DNA of 64,000 bases from contig CM069610.1 in the NCBI GenBank assembly GCA_035771175.1, positions 23,898,501 to 23,962,500 on the forward strand, in the 5' to 3' direction. The notes under the pieces were generated by a model, which was not told the origin of the DNA, did no database searches, and saw only the letters and a program-made list of their open reading frames with translations. Shown here piece by piece: positions 23,738 through 36,798 of the stretch. Both the position numbers and the translations under genes were made by a program. The stretch is from Paratinospora sagittata. Its lineage: Eukaryota > Streptophyta > Magnoliopsida > Ranunculales > Menispermaceae. The number at the start of each line of letters is the position of its first letter. Position 1 is the stretch's first letter.

Positions 23738-24924
23738 TAAAATGAAGGACTTGCTGATCAACGACGTTATCATCAAGACAGATTGCAATTTTGATTCTAT
23801 TCGAAGCTTGTTTTGACAAATGCAAGAATCAATACTTTCTTCTCTTGAAAAACTCTTTGGAAAGCTCAATCTAACTTGCAAAAATCGTGTGTGTTGTATT
23901 TTTGAAAATCAGAGAATGAGTGTTTTATAAAATTAGAAGTTGCGGGTTAAAGGGCAAGAGAGTACAAAATGATTTGAATTGAAAACATTGTTTAATCTAA
24001 AGTTGTTTTGGGCGTGCGAGACAATGGGAATCATCTAAGTGTTAGTAGAGAATATTTCAATTAAGACAACCTGGAGAAATTGTATAACGAATAGACAAAT
24101 CGAGCAAGCAGAAGTGCCCACATTTTTCTCGTTAGAAATATCAGATTTTTTTCACAGACGTGGATAGCGTGCTATTGGGTTGTGTATCATGTTCTCAATT
24201 TACAGATAGCTGGCTATAGCAGATCGATATACACAAACCCGAGAGCTCGAGTTTTACGGACTTTCCGATAGCGTGTTATCGAGGCCTATATCGCGCTATT
24301 GCCCATTTTACTTAAAATGGAAAGGTCACGGCAACAGCTTTATAGCGAAGTATCAAAGGGGATAGCGCGGTATAGACAATTTTTCAGAATAACAAATGTT
24401 TTGTTATAGAACCCTATCAGCGTGCTGTCAACACTGATAGTGCGCTAGTGCCTTCAGGAAAATCTTGGCAAATTGCTGGATATCCTTAGTTTTGTAAAAT
24501 TAATATTTTGACACTCAACAACCATTCCATTAACTCAAAACATATTGTATAAGATTAAAAACTTTTAAATAATTCAAAACTCATTGAAATTATGATTAAA
24601 ACCTTTCGGAAAACATTTTTTCAAAATGAAATACTATATCGAAGTGATTTTGAAGACTTTGCAGATTTCAGAGTTTTAGTGCTGAGATTGATCGAGAGGT
24701 TACCCTACACACCAAAGATCAAACTAATGCCTTACTTAGGCATGAGATATGTCTTCGTTCTATTAGCTTGATCTTTGTAGACTTCGAAAGCTATTGTTTG
24801 ATGTGTTTTTGATGCAAGACAATTGATGTGTTCTTTTTTGTTGTGTTATCATACCGAGACCACTTCATATATACTTACAACTTAAAACAATGGATAGCCT
24901 CTGCAAATCTAAGCACAAAAGGGA
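23738..24924 (+). repeat. Monomer 21, class A (1,187 bp)
   Basis: A with CTTAAAATGG as in unit 19. Private CATCTAAGTG and GTTCTATTAG. Confidence 0.95.
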
Positions 24925-26111
24925 TAAAATGAAGGACTTGCTGATCAACGACGTTATCATCAAGACAGATTGCAATTTTGATTCTATTCGAAGCTTGTTT
25001 TGACAAATGCAAGAATCAATACTTTCTTCTCTTGAAAAACTCTTTGGAAAGCTCAATCTAACTTGCAAAAATCGTGTGTGTTGTATTTTTGAAAATCAGA
25101 GAATGAGTGTTTTATAAAATTAGAAGTTGCGGGTTAAAGGGCAAGAGAGTACAAAATGATTTGAATTGAAAACATTGTTTAATCCAAAGTTGTTTTGGGC
25201 GTGCGAGACAATGGGAATCATCTAGGTGTTAGTAGAGAATATTTCAATTAAGACAACCTGGAGAAATTGTATAAGGAATAGAAAAATCGAGCAAGCAGAA
25301 GTGCCCACATTTTTCTCGTTAGAAATATCAGATTTTTTTCACAGACGTGGATAGCGTGCTATTGGGTTGTGTATCATGTTCTCAATTGACAGATAGCAGG
25401 CGATAGCAGATTGATATACACAAACCCGAGAGCTCGAGTTTTACGGACTTTCCGATAGCGCGTTATCGAGGCCTATATCGCGCTATTGCCCATTTTACTA
25501 AAAATGGAAAGGTCACGGCAACAACTTTATAGCGAAGTATCAAAGGGGATAGCGCGGTATAGACAATTTTTCAGAAAAACAAATGTTTTGTTATAGAACC
25601 CTATCAGCGTGCTGTCAACACTGATAGTGCGCTAGTGCCTTCAGGAAAATCTTGGCAAATTGCTGGATAGCCTTATTTTTGTAAAATTAATATTTTGACA
25701 CTCAAGAACCATTCCATTAACTCAAAACATATTGTATAAGATTAAAAACTTTTAAATAATTCAAAACTCATTGAAATTATGATTAAAACCTTTCGGAAAA
25801 CATTTTTTCGAAATGAAATACTATATCGAAGTGATTTTGAAAACTTTGCAGATTTCAGAGTTTTAGTGCTGAGATTGATCGAGAGGTTACCCTCACACCA
25901 AAGATCAAACTAATGCCTTACTTAGGCATGAGATATGTCTTCGTTCTTTTAGCTTGATCTTTGTAGACTTCGAAAGCTATTGTTTGATGTGTTTTTGATG
26001 CAAGACAATTGATGTGTTCTTTTTTTGTTGTGTTATCTTACCGAGACCACTTCATATATACTTACAACTTAAAACAATGGAAAGCCTCTGCAAATCTAAG
26101 CACAAAAGGGA
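24925..26111 (+). repeat. Monomer 22, class B (1,187 bp)
   Basis: B with seven T's, AATCCAAAG (shared with unit 23) and TTTCGAAATG (shared with unit 51). It is followed by GGAAAGCC. Confidence 0.95.
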
Positions 26112-27298
26112 TAAAATGAAGGACTTGCTGATCAACGACGTTATCATCAAGACAGATTGCAATTTTGATTCTATTCGAAGCTTGTTTTGACAAATGCAAG
26201 AATCAATACTTTCTTCTCTTGAAAAACTCTTTGGAAAACTCAATCTAACTTGAAAAAATCGTGTGTGTTGTATTTTTAAAAATCAGAGAAAGAGTGTTTT
26301 ATAAAATTAGAAGTTGCGGGTTAAAGGGCAAGAGAGTACAAAATGATTTGAATTCAAAACATTGTTTAATCCAAAGTTGTTTTGGGCGTGCGAGACAATG
26401 GGAATCATCTAGGTGTTAGTAGAGAATATTTCAATTAAGACAACCTGGAGAAATTGTATAAGGAATAGAAAAATCGAGCAAGCAGAAGTGCCCACATTTT
26501 TCTCGTTAGAAATATCAGATTTTTTTCACAGACGTGGATAGCGTGCTATTGGGTTGTGTATCATGTTCTCAATTGACAGATAGCAGGCGATAGCAGATTG
26601 ATATACACAAACCCGAGAGCTCGAGTTTTACGGACTTTCCGATAGCGCGTTATCGAGGCCTATATCGCGCTATTGCCCATTTTACTAAAAATGGAAAGGT
26701 CACGGCAACAACTTTATAGCGAAGTATCAAAGGGGATAGCGCGGTATAGACAATTTTTCAGAAAAACAAATGTTTTGTTATAGAACCCTATCAGCGTGCT
26801 GTCAACACTGATAGTGCGCTAGTGCCTTCAGGAAAATCTTGGCAAATTGCTGGATAGCCTTATTTTTGTAAAATTAATATTTTGACACTCAAGAACCATT
26901 CCATTAACTCAAAACATATTGTATAAGATTAAAAACTTTTAAATAATTCAAAACTCATTGAAATTATGATTAAAACCTTTCGGAAAACATTTTTTCAAAA
27001 TGAAATACTATATCGAAGTGATTTTGAAAACTTTGCAGATTTCAGAGTTTTAGTGCTGAGATTGATCGAGAGGTTACCCTCACACCAAAGATCAAACTAA
27101 TGCCTTACTTAGGCATGAGATATGTCTTCGTTCTTTTAGCTTGATCTTTGTAGACTTCGAAAGCTATTGTTTGATGTGTTTTTGATGCAAGACAATTGAT
27201 GTGTTCTTTTTTTGTTGTGTTATCTTACCGAGACCACTTCATATATACTTACAACTTAAAACAATGGAAAGCCTCTGCAAATCTAAGCACAAAAGGGA
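26112..27298 (+). repeat. Monomer 23, H/B chimera (1,187 bp)
   Basis: Starts like H (CTTGAAAAA, TTTTTAAAAATC, GAGAAAGAG, ATTCAAAAC), then is B with CCCTCACACC and seven T's. It is followed by GGAAAGCC. No counterpart in the 59-64 kb block. Confidence 0.92.
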
Positions 27299-28486
27299 TA
27301 AAATGAAGGACTTGCTGATCAACGACGTTATCATCAAGACAGATTGCAATTTTGATTCTATTCGAAGCTTGTTTTGACAAATGCAAGAATCAATACTTTC
27401 TTCTCTTGAAAAACTCTTTGGAAAACTCAATCTAACTTGAAAAAATCGTGTGTGTTGTATTTTTAAAAATCAGAGAAAGAGTGTTTTATAAAATTAGAAG
27501 TTGCGGGTTAAAGGGCAAGAGAGTACAAAATGATTTGAATTCAAAACATTGTTTAATCTAAAGTTGTTTTGGGCGTGCGAGACAATGGGAATCATCTAGG
27601 TGTTAGTAGAGAATATTTCAATTAAGACAACCTGGAGAAATTGTATAAGGAATAGAAAAATCGAGAAAGCAGAAGTGCCCACATTTTTCTCGTTAGAAAT
27701 ATCAGATTTTTTTCACAGACGTGGATAGCGTGCTATTGGGTTGTGTATCATGTTCTCAATTGACAGATAGCTGGCTATAGCAGATCGATATACACAAACC
27801 CGAGAGCTCGAGTTTTACGGACTTTCCGATAGCGTGTTATCGAGGCCTATATCGCGCTATTGCCCATTTTACTAAAAATGGAAAGGTCACGGCAACAGCT
27901 TTATAGCGAAGTATCAAAGGGGATAGCGCGGTATAGACAATTTTTCAGAATAACAAATGTTTTGTTATAGAACCCTATCAGCGTGCTGTCAACACTGATA
28001 GTGCGCTAGTCCCTTCAGGAAAATCTTGGCAAATTGCTGGATATCCTTAGTTTTGTAAAATTAATATTTTGACACTCAACAACCATTCCATTAACTCAAA
28101 ACATATTGTATAAGATTAAAAACTTTTAAATAGTTCAAAACTCATTGAAATTATGATTAAAACCTTTCGGAAAACATTTTTTCAAAATGAAATACTATAT
28201 CGAAGTGATTTTGAAGACTTTGCAGATTTCAGAGTTTTAGTGCTGAGATTGATCGAGAGGTTACACTACACACCAAAGATCAAACTAATGCCTTACTTAG
28301 GCATGAGATATGTCTTCGTTCTTTTAGCTTGATCTTTGTAGACTTCGAAAGCTATTGTTTGATGTGTTTTTGATGCAAGACAATTGATGTGTTCTTTTTT
28401 TGTTGTGTTATCATACCGAGACCACTTCATATATACTTACAACTTAAAACAATGGATAGCCTCTGCAAATCTAAGCACAAAAGGGA
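27299..28486 (+). repeat. Monomer 24, class H (1,188 bp)
   Basis: H markers GAGAAAGCAG, GTCCCTTC, TAGTTCAAAA and TTACACTAC, on a mix of B-like 5' (AAGGAATAGAA) and A-like 3' sequence (AGAATAAC, CAACAACC, TTATCATACC). Confidence 0.93.
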
Positions 28487-29673
28487 TAAAATGAAGGACT
28501 TGCTGATCAACGACGTTATCATCAAGACAGATTGCAATTTTGATTCTATTCGAAGCTTGTTTTGACAAATGCAAGAATCAATACTTTCTTCTCTTGAAAA
28601 ACTCTTTGGAAAGCTCAATCTAACTTGCAAAAATCGTGTGTGTTGTATTTTTGAAAATCAGAGAATGAGTGTTTTATAAAATTAGAAGTTGCGGGTTAAA
28701 GGGCAAGAGAGTACAAAATGATTTGAATTGAAAATATTGTTTAATCTAAAGTTGTTTTGGGCGTGCGAGACAATGGGAATCATCTAGGTGTTAGTAGAGA
28801 ATATTTCAATTAAGACAACCTGGAGAAATTGTATAACGAATAGACAAATCGAGCAAGCAGAAGTGCCCACATTTTTCTCGTTAGAAATATCAGATTTTTT
28901 TCACAGACGTGGATAGCGTGCTATTGGGTTGTGTATCATGTTCTCAATTTACAGATAGCTGGCTATAGCAGATCGATATACACAAACCCGAGAGCTCGAG
29001 TTTTACGGACTTTCCGATAGCGCGTTATCGAGGCCTATATCGCGCTATTGCCCATTTTACTAAAAATGGAAAGGTCACGGCAACAGCTTTATAGCGAAGT
29101 ATCAAAGGGGATAGCGCGATATAGACAATTTTTAAGAATAACAAATGTTTTGTTATAGAACCCTATCAGCGTGCTGTCAACACTGATAGTGCGCTAGTGT
29201 TTTCAGGAAAATCTTGGCAAATTGCTGGATATCCTTAGTTTTGTAAAATTAATATTTTGACACTCAACAACCATTCCATTAACTCAAAACATATTGTATA
29301 AGATTAAAAACTTTTAAATAATTCAAAACTCATTGAAATTATGATTAAAACCTTTCGAAAAACATTTTTTCAAAATGAAATACTATATCGAAGTGATTTT
29401 GAAGACTTTGCAGATTTCAGAGTTTTAGTGCTGAGATTGATCGAGAGGTTACCCTACACACCAAAGATCAAACTAATGCCTTACTTAGGCATGAGATATG
29501 TCTTCGTTCTTTTAGCTTGATCTTTGTAGACTTCGAAAGCTATTGTTTGATGTGTTTTTGATGCAAGACAATTGATGTGTTCTTTTTTGTTGTGTTATCA
29601 TACCGAGACCACTTCATATATACTTACAACTTAAAACAATGGATAGCCTCTGCAAATCTAAGCACAAAAGGGA
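28487..29673 (+). repeat. Monomer 25, class E (1,187 bp)
   Basis: E markers GCGCGATATAG, TTTAAGAATAAC and GTGTTTTCAGG. Private GAAAATATTG and TTTCGAAAAAC. Confidence 0.95.
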
Positions 29674-30861
29674 TAAAATGAAGGACTTGCTGATCAACGA
29701 CGTTATCATCAAGACAGATTGCAATTTTGATTCTATTCGAAGCTTGTTTTGACAAATGCAAGAATCAATACTTTCTTCTCTTGAAAAACTCTTTGGAAAG
29801 CTCAATCTAACTTGCAAAAATCGTGTGTGTTGTATTTTTGAAAATCAGAGAATGAGTGTTTTATAAAATTAGAAGTTGCGGGTTAAAGGGCAAGAGAGTA
29901 CAAAATGATTTGAATTGAAAACATTGTTTAATCTAAAGTTGTTTTGGGCGTGCGAGACAATGGGAATCATCTAGGTGTTAGTAGAGAATATTTCAATTAA
30001 GACAACCTGGAGAAATTGTATAAGGAATAGAAAAATCGAGCAAGCAGAAGTGCCCACATTTTTCTCGTTAGAAATATCAGATTTTTTTCACAGACGTGGA
30101 TAGCGTGCTATTGGGTTGTGTATCATGTTCTCAATTGACAGATAGCTGGCTATAGCAGATCGATATACACAAACCCGAGAGCTCGAGTTTTACGGACTTT
30201 CCGATAGCGTGTTATCGAGGCCTATATCGCCCTATTGCCCATTTTACTAAAAATGGAAAGGTCACGGCAACAGCTTTATAGCGAAGTATCAAAGGGGATA
30301 GCGCGGTATAGACAATTTTTCAGAATAACAAATGTTTTGTTATAGAACCCTATCAGCGTGCTGTCAACACTGATAGTGCGCTAGTCCCTTCAGGAAAATC
30401 TTGGCAAATTGCTGGATAGCCTTATATTTGTAAAATTAATATTTTGACACTCAAGAACCATTCCATTAACTCAAAACATATTGTATAAGATTAAAATCTT
30501 TTAAATAATTCAAAACTCATTGAAATTATGATTAAAACCTTTCGGAAAACATTTTTTCAAAATGAAATACTATATCGAAGTGATTTTGAAAACTTTGCAG
30601 ATTTCAGAGTTTTAGTGCTGAGATTGATCGAGAGGTTACCCTACACACCAAAGATCAAACTAATGCCTTACTTAGGCATGAGATATGTCTTCGTTCTTTT
30701 AGCTTGATCTTTGTAGACTTCGAAAGCTATTGTTTGATGTGTTTTTGATGCAAGACAATTGATGTGTTCTTTTTTTGTTGTGTTATCTTACCGAGACCAC
30801 TTCATATATACTTACAACTTAAAACAATGGATAGCCTTCGCAAATCTAAGCACAAAAGGGA
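29674..30861 (+). repeat. Monomer 26, class F (1,188 bp)
   Basis: F markers CGCCCTATT, GTCCCTTC and TTATATTTG. Private AAAATCTTTT. It is followed by GCCTTCGC, which makes the fifth codon of the short frame Arg. Confidence 0.95.
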
Positions 30862-32048
30862 TAAAATGAAGGACTTGCTGATCAACGACGTTATCATCAA
30901 GACAGATTGCAATTTTGATTCTATTCGAAGCTTGTTTTGACAAATGCAAGAATCAATACTTTCTTCTCTTGAAAAACTCTTTGGAAAGCTCAATCTAACT
31001 TGCAAAAATCGTGTGTGTTGTATTTTTGAAAATCAGAGAATGAGTGTTTTATAAAATTAGAAGTTGCGGGTTAAAGGGCAAGAGAGTACAAAATGATTTG
31101 AATTGAAAACATTGTTTAATCTAAAGTTGTTTTGGGCGTGCGGGACAATGGGAATCATCTAGGTGTTAGTAGAGAATATTTCAATTAAGACAACCTGGAG
31201 AAATTGTATAAGGAATAGAAAAATCGAGCAAGCAGAAGTGCCCACATTTTTCTCGTTAGAAATATCAGATTTTTTTCACAGACGTGGATAGCGTGCTATT
31301 GGGTTGTGTATCATGTTCTCAATTTACAGATAGCAGGCGATAGCAGATTGATATACACAAACCCGAGAGCTCGAGTTTTACGGACTTTCCGATAGCGCGT
31401 TATCGAGGCCGATATCGCGCTATTGCCCATTTTACTAAAAATGTTCGGTCACGGCAACAACTTTATAGCGAAGTATCAAAGGGGATAGCGCGGTATAGAC
31501 AATTTTTCAGAAAAACAAATGTTTTGTTATAGAACCCTATCAGCGTGCTGTCAACACTGATAGTGCGCTAGTGCCTTCAGGAAAATCTTGGCAAATTGCT
31601 GGATAGCCTTATTTTTGTAAAATTAATATTTTGACACTCAAGAACCATTCCATTAACTCAAAACATATTGTATAAGATTAAAAACTTTTAAATAATTCAA
31701 AACTCATTGAAATTATGATTAAAACCTTTCGGAAAACATTTTTTCAAAATGAAATACTATATCGAAGTGATTTTGAAGACTTTGCAGATTTCAGAGTTTT
31801 AGTGCTGAGATTGATCGAGAGGTTACACTACACACCAAAGATCAAACTAATGCCTTACTTAGGCATGAGATATGTCTTCGTTCTTTTAGCTTGATCTTTG
31901 TAGACTTCGAAAGCTATTGTTTGATGTGTTTTTGATGCAAGACAATTGATGTGTTCTTTTTTTGTTGTGTTATCTTACCGAGACCACTTCATATATACTT
32001 ACAACTTAAAACAATGGATAGCCTCTGCAAATCTAAGCACAAAAGGGA
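30862..32048 (+). repeat. Monomer 27, class G (1,187 bp)
   Basis: Reference G: GCGGGACAATG, GAGGCCGATATCG, ATGTTCGGTC (net one-base loss) and TTACACTAC. Confidence 0.95.
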
Positions 32049-33236
32049 TAAAATGAAGGACTTGCTGATCAACGACGTTATCATCAAGACAGATTGCAAT
32101 TTTGATTCTATTCGAAGCTTGTTTTGACAAATGCAAGAATCAATACTTTCTTCTCTTGAAAAACTCTTTGGAAAGCTCAATCTAACTTGCAAAAATCGTG
32201 TGTGTTGTATTTTTGAAAATCAGAGAATGAGTGTTTTATAAAATTAGAAGTTGCGGGTTAAAGGGCAAGAGAGTACAAAATGATTTGAATTGAAAACATT
32301 GTTTAATCTAAAGTTGTTTTGGGCGTGCGAGACAATGGGAATCATCTAGGTGTTAGTAGAGAATATTTCAATTAAGACAACCTGGAGAAATTGTATAACG
32401 AATAGACAAATCGAGCAAGCAGAAGTGCCCACATTTTTCTCGTTAGAAATATCAGATTTTTTTCACAGACGTGGATAGCGTGCTATTGGGTTGTGTATCA
32501 TGTTCTCAATTTACAGATAGCTGGCTATAGCAGATCGATATACACAAACCCGAGAGCTCGAGTTTTACGGACTTTCCGATAGCGCGTTATCGAGGCCTAT
32601 ATCGCGCTATTGCCCATTTTACTAAAAATGGAAAGGTCACGGCAACAGCTTTATAGCGAAGTATCAAAGGGGATAGCGCGATATAGACAATTTTTAAGAA
32701 TAACAAATGTTTTGTTATAGAACCCTATCAACGTGCTGTCAACACTGATAGTGCGCTAGTGTTTTCAGGAAAATCTTGGCAAATTGCTGGATATCCTTAG
32801 TTTTGTAAAATTAATATTTTGACACTCAACAACCATTCCATTAACTCAAAACATATTGTATAAGATTAAAAACTTTTAAATAATTCAAAACTCATTGAAA
32901 TTATGATTAAAACCTTTCGGAAAACATTTTTTCAAAATGAAATACTATATCGAAGTGATTTTGAAGACTTTGCAGATTTCAGAGTTTTAGTGCTGAGATT
33001 GATCGAGAGGTTACCCTACACACCAAAGATCAAACTAATGCCTTACTTAGGCATGAGATATGTCTTCGTTCTTTTAGCTTGATCTTTGTAGACTTCGAAA
33101 GCTATTGTTTGATGTGTTTTTGATGCAAGACAATTGATGTGTTCTTTTTTTGTTGTGTTATCTTACCGAGACCACTTCATATATACTTACAACTTAAAAC
33201 AATGGATAGCCTTCGCAAATCTAAGCACAAAAGGGA
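32049..33236 (+). repeat. Monomer 28, class E (1,188 bp)
   Basis: E with CAACGTG, but a 3' end with seven T's and TTATCTTACC. It is followed by GCCTTCGC. Confidence 0.95.
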
Positions 33237-34423
33237 TAAAATGAAGGACTTGCTGATCAACGACGTTATCATCAAGACAGATTGCAATTTTGATTCTATT
33301 CGAAGCTTGTTTTGACAAATGCAAGAATCAATACTTTCTTCTCTTGAAAAACTCTTTGGAAAGCTCAATCTAACTTGCAAAAATCGTGTGTGTTGTATTT
33401 TTGAAAATCAGAGAATGAGTGTTTTATAAAATTAGAAGTTGCGGGTTAAAGGGCAAGAGAGTACAAAATGATTTGAATTGAAAACATTGTTTAATCTAAA
33501 GTTGTTTTGGGCGTGCGGGACAATGGGAATCATCTAGGTGTTAGTAGAGAATATTTCAATTAAGACAACCTGGAGAAATTGTATAAGGAATAGAAAAATC
33601 GAGCAAGCAGAAGTGCCCACATTTTTCTCGTTAGAAATATCAGATTTTTTTCACAGACGTGGATAGCGTGCTATTGGGTTGTGTATCATGTTCTCAATTT
33701 ACAGATAGCAGGCGATAGCAGATTGATATACACAAACCCGAGAGCTCGAGTTTTACGGACTTTCCGATAGCGCGTTATCGAGGCCGATATCGCGCTATTG
33801 CCCATTTTACTAAAAATGTTCGGTCACGGCAACAACTTTATAGCGAAGTATCAAAGGGGATAGCGCGGTATAGACAATTTTTCAGAAAAACAAATGTTTT
33901 GTTATAGAACCCTATCAGCGTGCTGTCAACACTGATAGTGCGCTAGTGCCTTCAGGAAAATCTTGGCAAATTGCTGGATAGCCTTATTTTTGTAAAATTA
34001 ATATTTTGACACTCAAGAACCATTCCATTAACTCAAAACATATTGTATAAGATTAAAAACTTTTAAATAATTCAAAACTCATTGAAATTATGATTAAAAC
34101 CTTTCGGAAAACATTTTTTCAAAATGAAATACTATATCGAAGTGATTTTGAAGACTTTGCAGATTTCAGAGTTTTAGTGCTGAGATTGATCGAGAGGTTA
34201 CACTACACACCAAAGATCAAACTAATGCCTTACTTAGGCATGAGATATGTCTTCGTTCTTTTAGCTTGATCTTTGTAGACTTCGAAAGCTATTGTTTGAT
34301 GTGTTTTTGATGCAAGACAATTGATGTGTTCTTTTTTTGTTGTGTTATCTTACCGAGACCACTTCATATATACTTACAACTTAAAACAATGGATAGCCTC
34401 TGCAAATCTAAGCACAAAAGGGA
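33237..34423 (+). repeat. Monomer 29, class G (1,187 bp)
   Basis: Same as unit 27 at every marker; first unit of eight-unit block copy 1. Confidence 0.95.
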
Positions 34424-35610
34424 TAAAATGAAGGACTTGCTGATCAACGACGTTATCATCAAGACAGATTGCAATTTTGATTCTATTCGAAGCTTGTTTT
34501 GACAAATGCAAGAATCAATACTTTCTTCTCTTGAAAAACTCTTTGGAAAGCTCAATCTAACTTGCAAAAATCGTGTGTGTTGTATTTTTGAAAATCAGAG
34601 AATGAGTGTTTTATAAAATTAGAAGTTGCGGGTTAAAGGGCAAGAGAGTACAAAATGATTTGAATTGAAAACATTGTTTAATCTAAAGTTGTTTTGGGCG
34701 TGCGAGACAATGGGAATCATCTAGGTGTTCGTAGAGAATATTTCAATTAAGACAACCTGGAGAAATTGTATAACGAATAGACAAATCGAGCAAGCAGAAG
34801 TGCCCACATTTTTCTCGTTAGAAATATCAGATTTTTTTCACAGACGTGGATAGCGTGCTATTGGGTTGTGTATCATGTTCTCAATTTACAGATAGCTGGC
34901 TATAGCAGATCGATATACACAAACCCGAGAGCTCGAGTTTTACGGACTTTCCGATAGCGCGTTATCGAGGCCTATATCGCGCTATTGCCCATTTTACTAA
35001 AAATGGAAAGGTCACGGCAACAGCTTTATAGCGAAGTATCAAAGGGGATAGCGCGATATAGACAATTTTTAAGAATAACAAATGTTTTGTTATAGAACCC
35101 TATCAACGTGCTGTCAACACTGATAGTGCGCTAGTGTTTTCAGGAAAATCTTGGCAAATTGCTGGATATCCTTAGTTTTGTAAAATTAATATTTTGACAC
35201 TCAACAACCATTCCATTAACTCAAAACATATTGTATAAGATTAAAAACTTTTAAATAATTCAAAACTCATTGAAATTATGATTAAAACCTTTCGGAAAAC
35301 ATTTTTTCAAAATGAAATACTATATCGAAGTGATTTTGAAGACTTTGCAGATTTCAGAGTTTTAGTGCTGAGATTGATCGAGAGGTTACCCTACACACCA
35401 AAGATCAAACTAATGCCTTACTTAGGCATGAGATATGTCTTCGTTCTTTTAGCTTGATCTTTGTAGACTTCAAAAGCTATTGTTTGATGTGTTTTTGATG
35501 CAAGACAATTGATGTGTTCTTTTTTGTTGTGTTATCATACCGAGACCACTTCATATATACTTACAACTTAAAACAATGGATAGCCTCTGCAAATCTAAGC
35601 ACAAAAGGGA
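34424..35610 (+). repeat. Monomer 30, class E (1,187 bp)
   Basis: E with CAACGTG and CTTCAAAAGC. Private GTGTTCGTAG near 34,730 separates it from its copy, unit 38. Confidence 0.95.
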
Positions 35611-36798
35611 TAAAATGAAGGACTTGCTGATCAACGACGTTATCATCAAGACAGATTGCAATTTTGATTCTATTCGAAGCTTGTTTTGACAAATGCAAGA
35701 ATCAATACTTTCTTCTCTTGAAAAACTCTTTGGAAAGCTCAATCTAACTTGCAAAAATCGTGTGTGTTGTATTTTTGAAAATCAGAGAATGAGTGTTTTA
35801 TAAAATTAGAAGTTGCGGGTTAAAGGGCAAGAGAGTACAAAATGATTTGAATTCAAAACATTGTTTAATCTAAAGTTGTTTTGGGCGTGCGAGACAATGG
35901 GAATCATCTAGGTGTTAGTAGAGAATATTTCAATTAAGACAACCTGGAGAAATTGTATAAGGAATAGAAAAATCGAGCAAGCAGAAGTGCCCACATTTTT
36001 CTCGTTAGAAATATCAGATTTTTTTCACAGACGTGGATAGCGTGCTATTGGGTTGTGTATCATGTTCTCAATTGACAGATAGCTGGCTATAGCAGATCGA
36101 TATACACAAACCCGAGAGCTCGAGTTTTACGGACTTTCCGATAGCGTGTTATCGAGGCCTATATCGCCCTATTGCCCATTTTACTAAAAATGGAAAGGTC
36201 ACGGCAACAGCTTTATAGCGAAGTATCAAAGGGGATAGCGCGGTATAGACAATTTTTCAGAATAACAAATGTTTTGTTATAGAACCCTATCAGCGTGCTG
36301 TCAACACTGATAGTGCGCTAGTCCCTTCAGGAAAATCTTGGCAAATTGCTGGATAGCCTTATATTTGTAAAATTAATATTTTGACACTCAAGAACCATTC
36401 CATTAACTCAAAACATATTGTATAAGATTAAAAACTTTTAAATAATTCAAAACTCATTGAAATTATGATTAAAACCTTTCGGAAAACATTTTTTCAAAAT
36501 GAAATACTATATCGAAGTGATTTTGAAAACTTTGCAGATTTCAGAGTTTTAGTGCTGAGATTGATCGAGAGGTTACCCTACACACCAAAGATCAAACTAA
36601 TGCCTTACTTAGGCATGAGATATGTCTTCGTTCTTTTAGCTTGATCTTTGTAGACTTCGAAAGCTATTGTTTGATGTGTTTTTGATGCAAGACAATTGAT
36701 GTGTTCTTTTTTTGTTGTGTTATCTTACCGAGACCACTTCATATATACTTACAACTTAAAACAATGGATAGCCTTCGCAAATCTAAGCACAAAAGGGA
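35611..36798 (+). repeat. Monomer 31, class F (1,188 bp)
   Basis: F with ATTCAAAAC (unit 26 has ATTGAAAAC). It is followed by GCCTTCGC. Confidence 0.95.

Larger units (their letters stand above)
24925..30861 (+). repeat. B-B/H-H-E-F block, first copy
   Basis: Units 22-26 run B, B/H chimera, H, E, F. The B-H-E-F order recurs in units 51-54. The private markers GAGAAAGC, TAGTTCAAAA, TTACACTAC (H), GCGCGATATAG and GTGTTTTCAGG (E), and CGCCCTATT and TTATATTTG (F) are shared. This copy has one extra unit, number 23, which looks like a local B-H recombinant. Confidence 0.85.
30862..35610 (+). repeat. Higher-order repeat: G-E dimer, two copies (period 2,375 bp)
   Basis: Units 27 and 29 (class G, both with GAGGCCGATATCG, ATGTTCGGTC and TTACACTAC) alternate with units 28 and 30 (class E, both with CAACGTG and GTGTTTTCAGG). 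The two E copies differ near their 3' ends: unit 28 has seven T's and TTATCTTACC, unit 30 has six T's and TTATCATACC. Confidence 0.9.
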
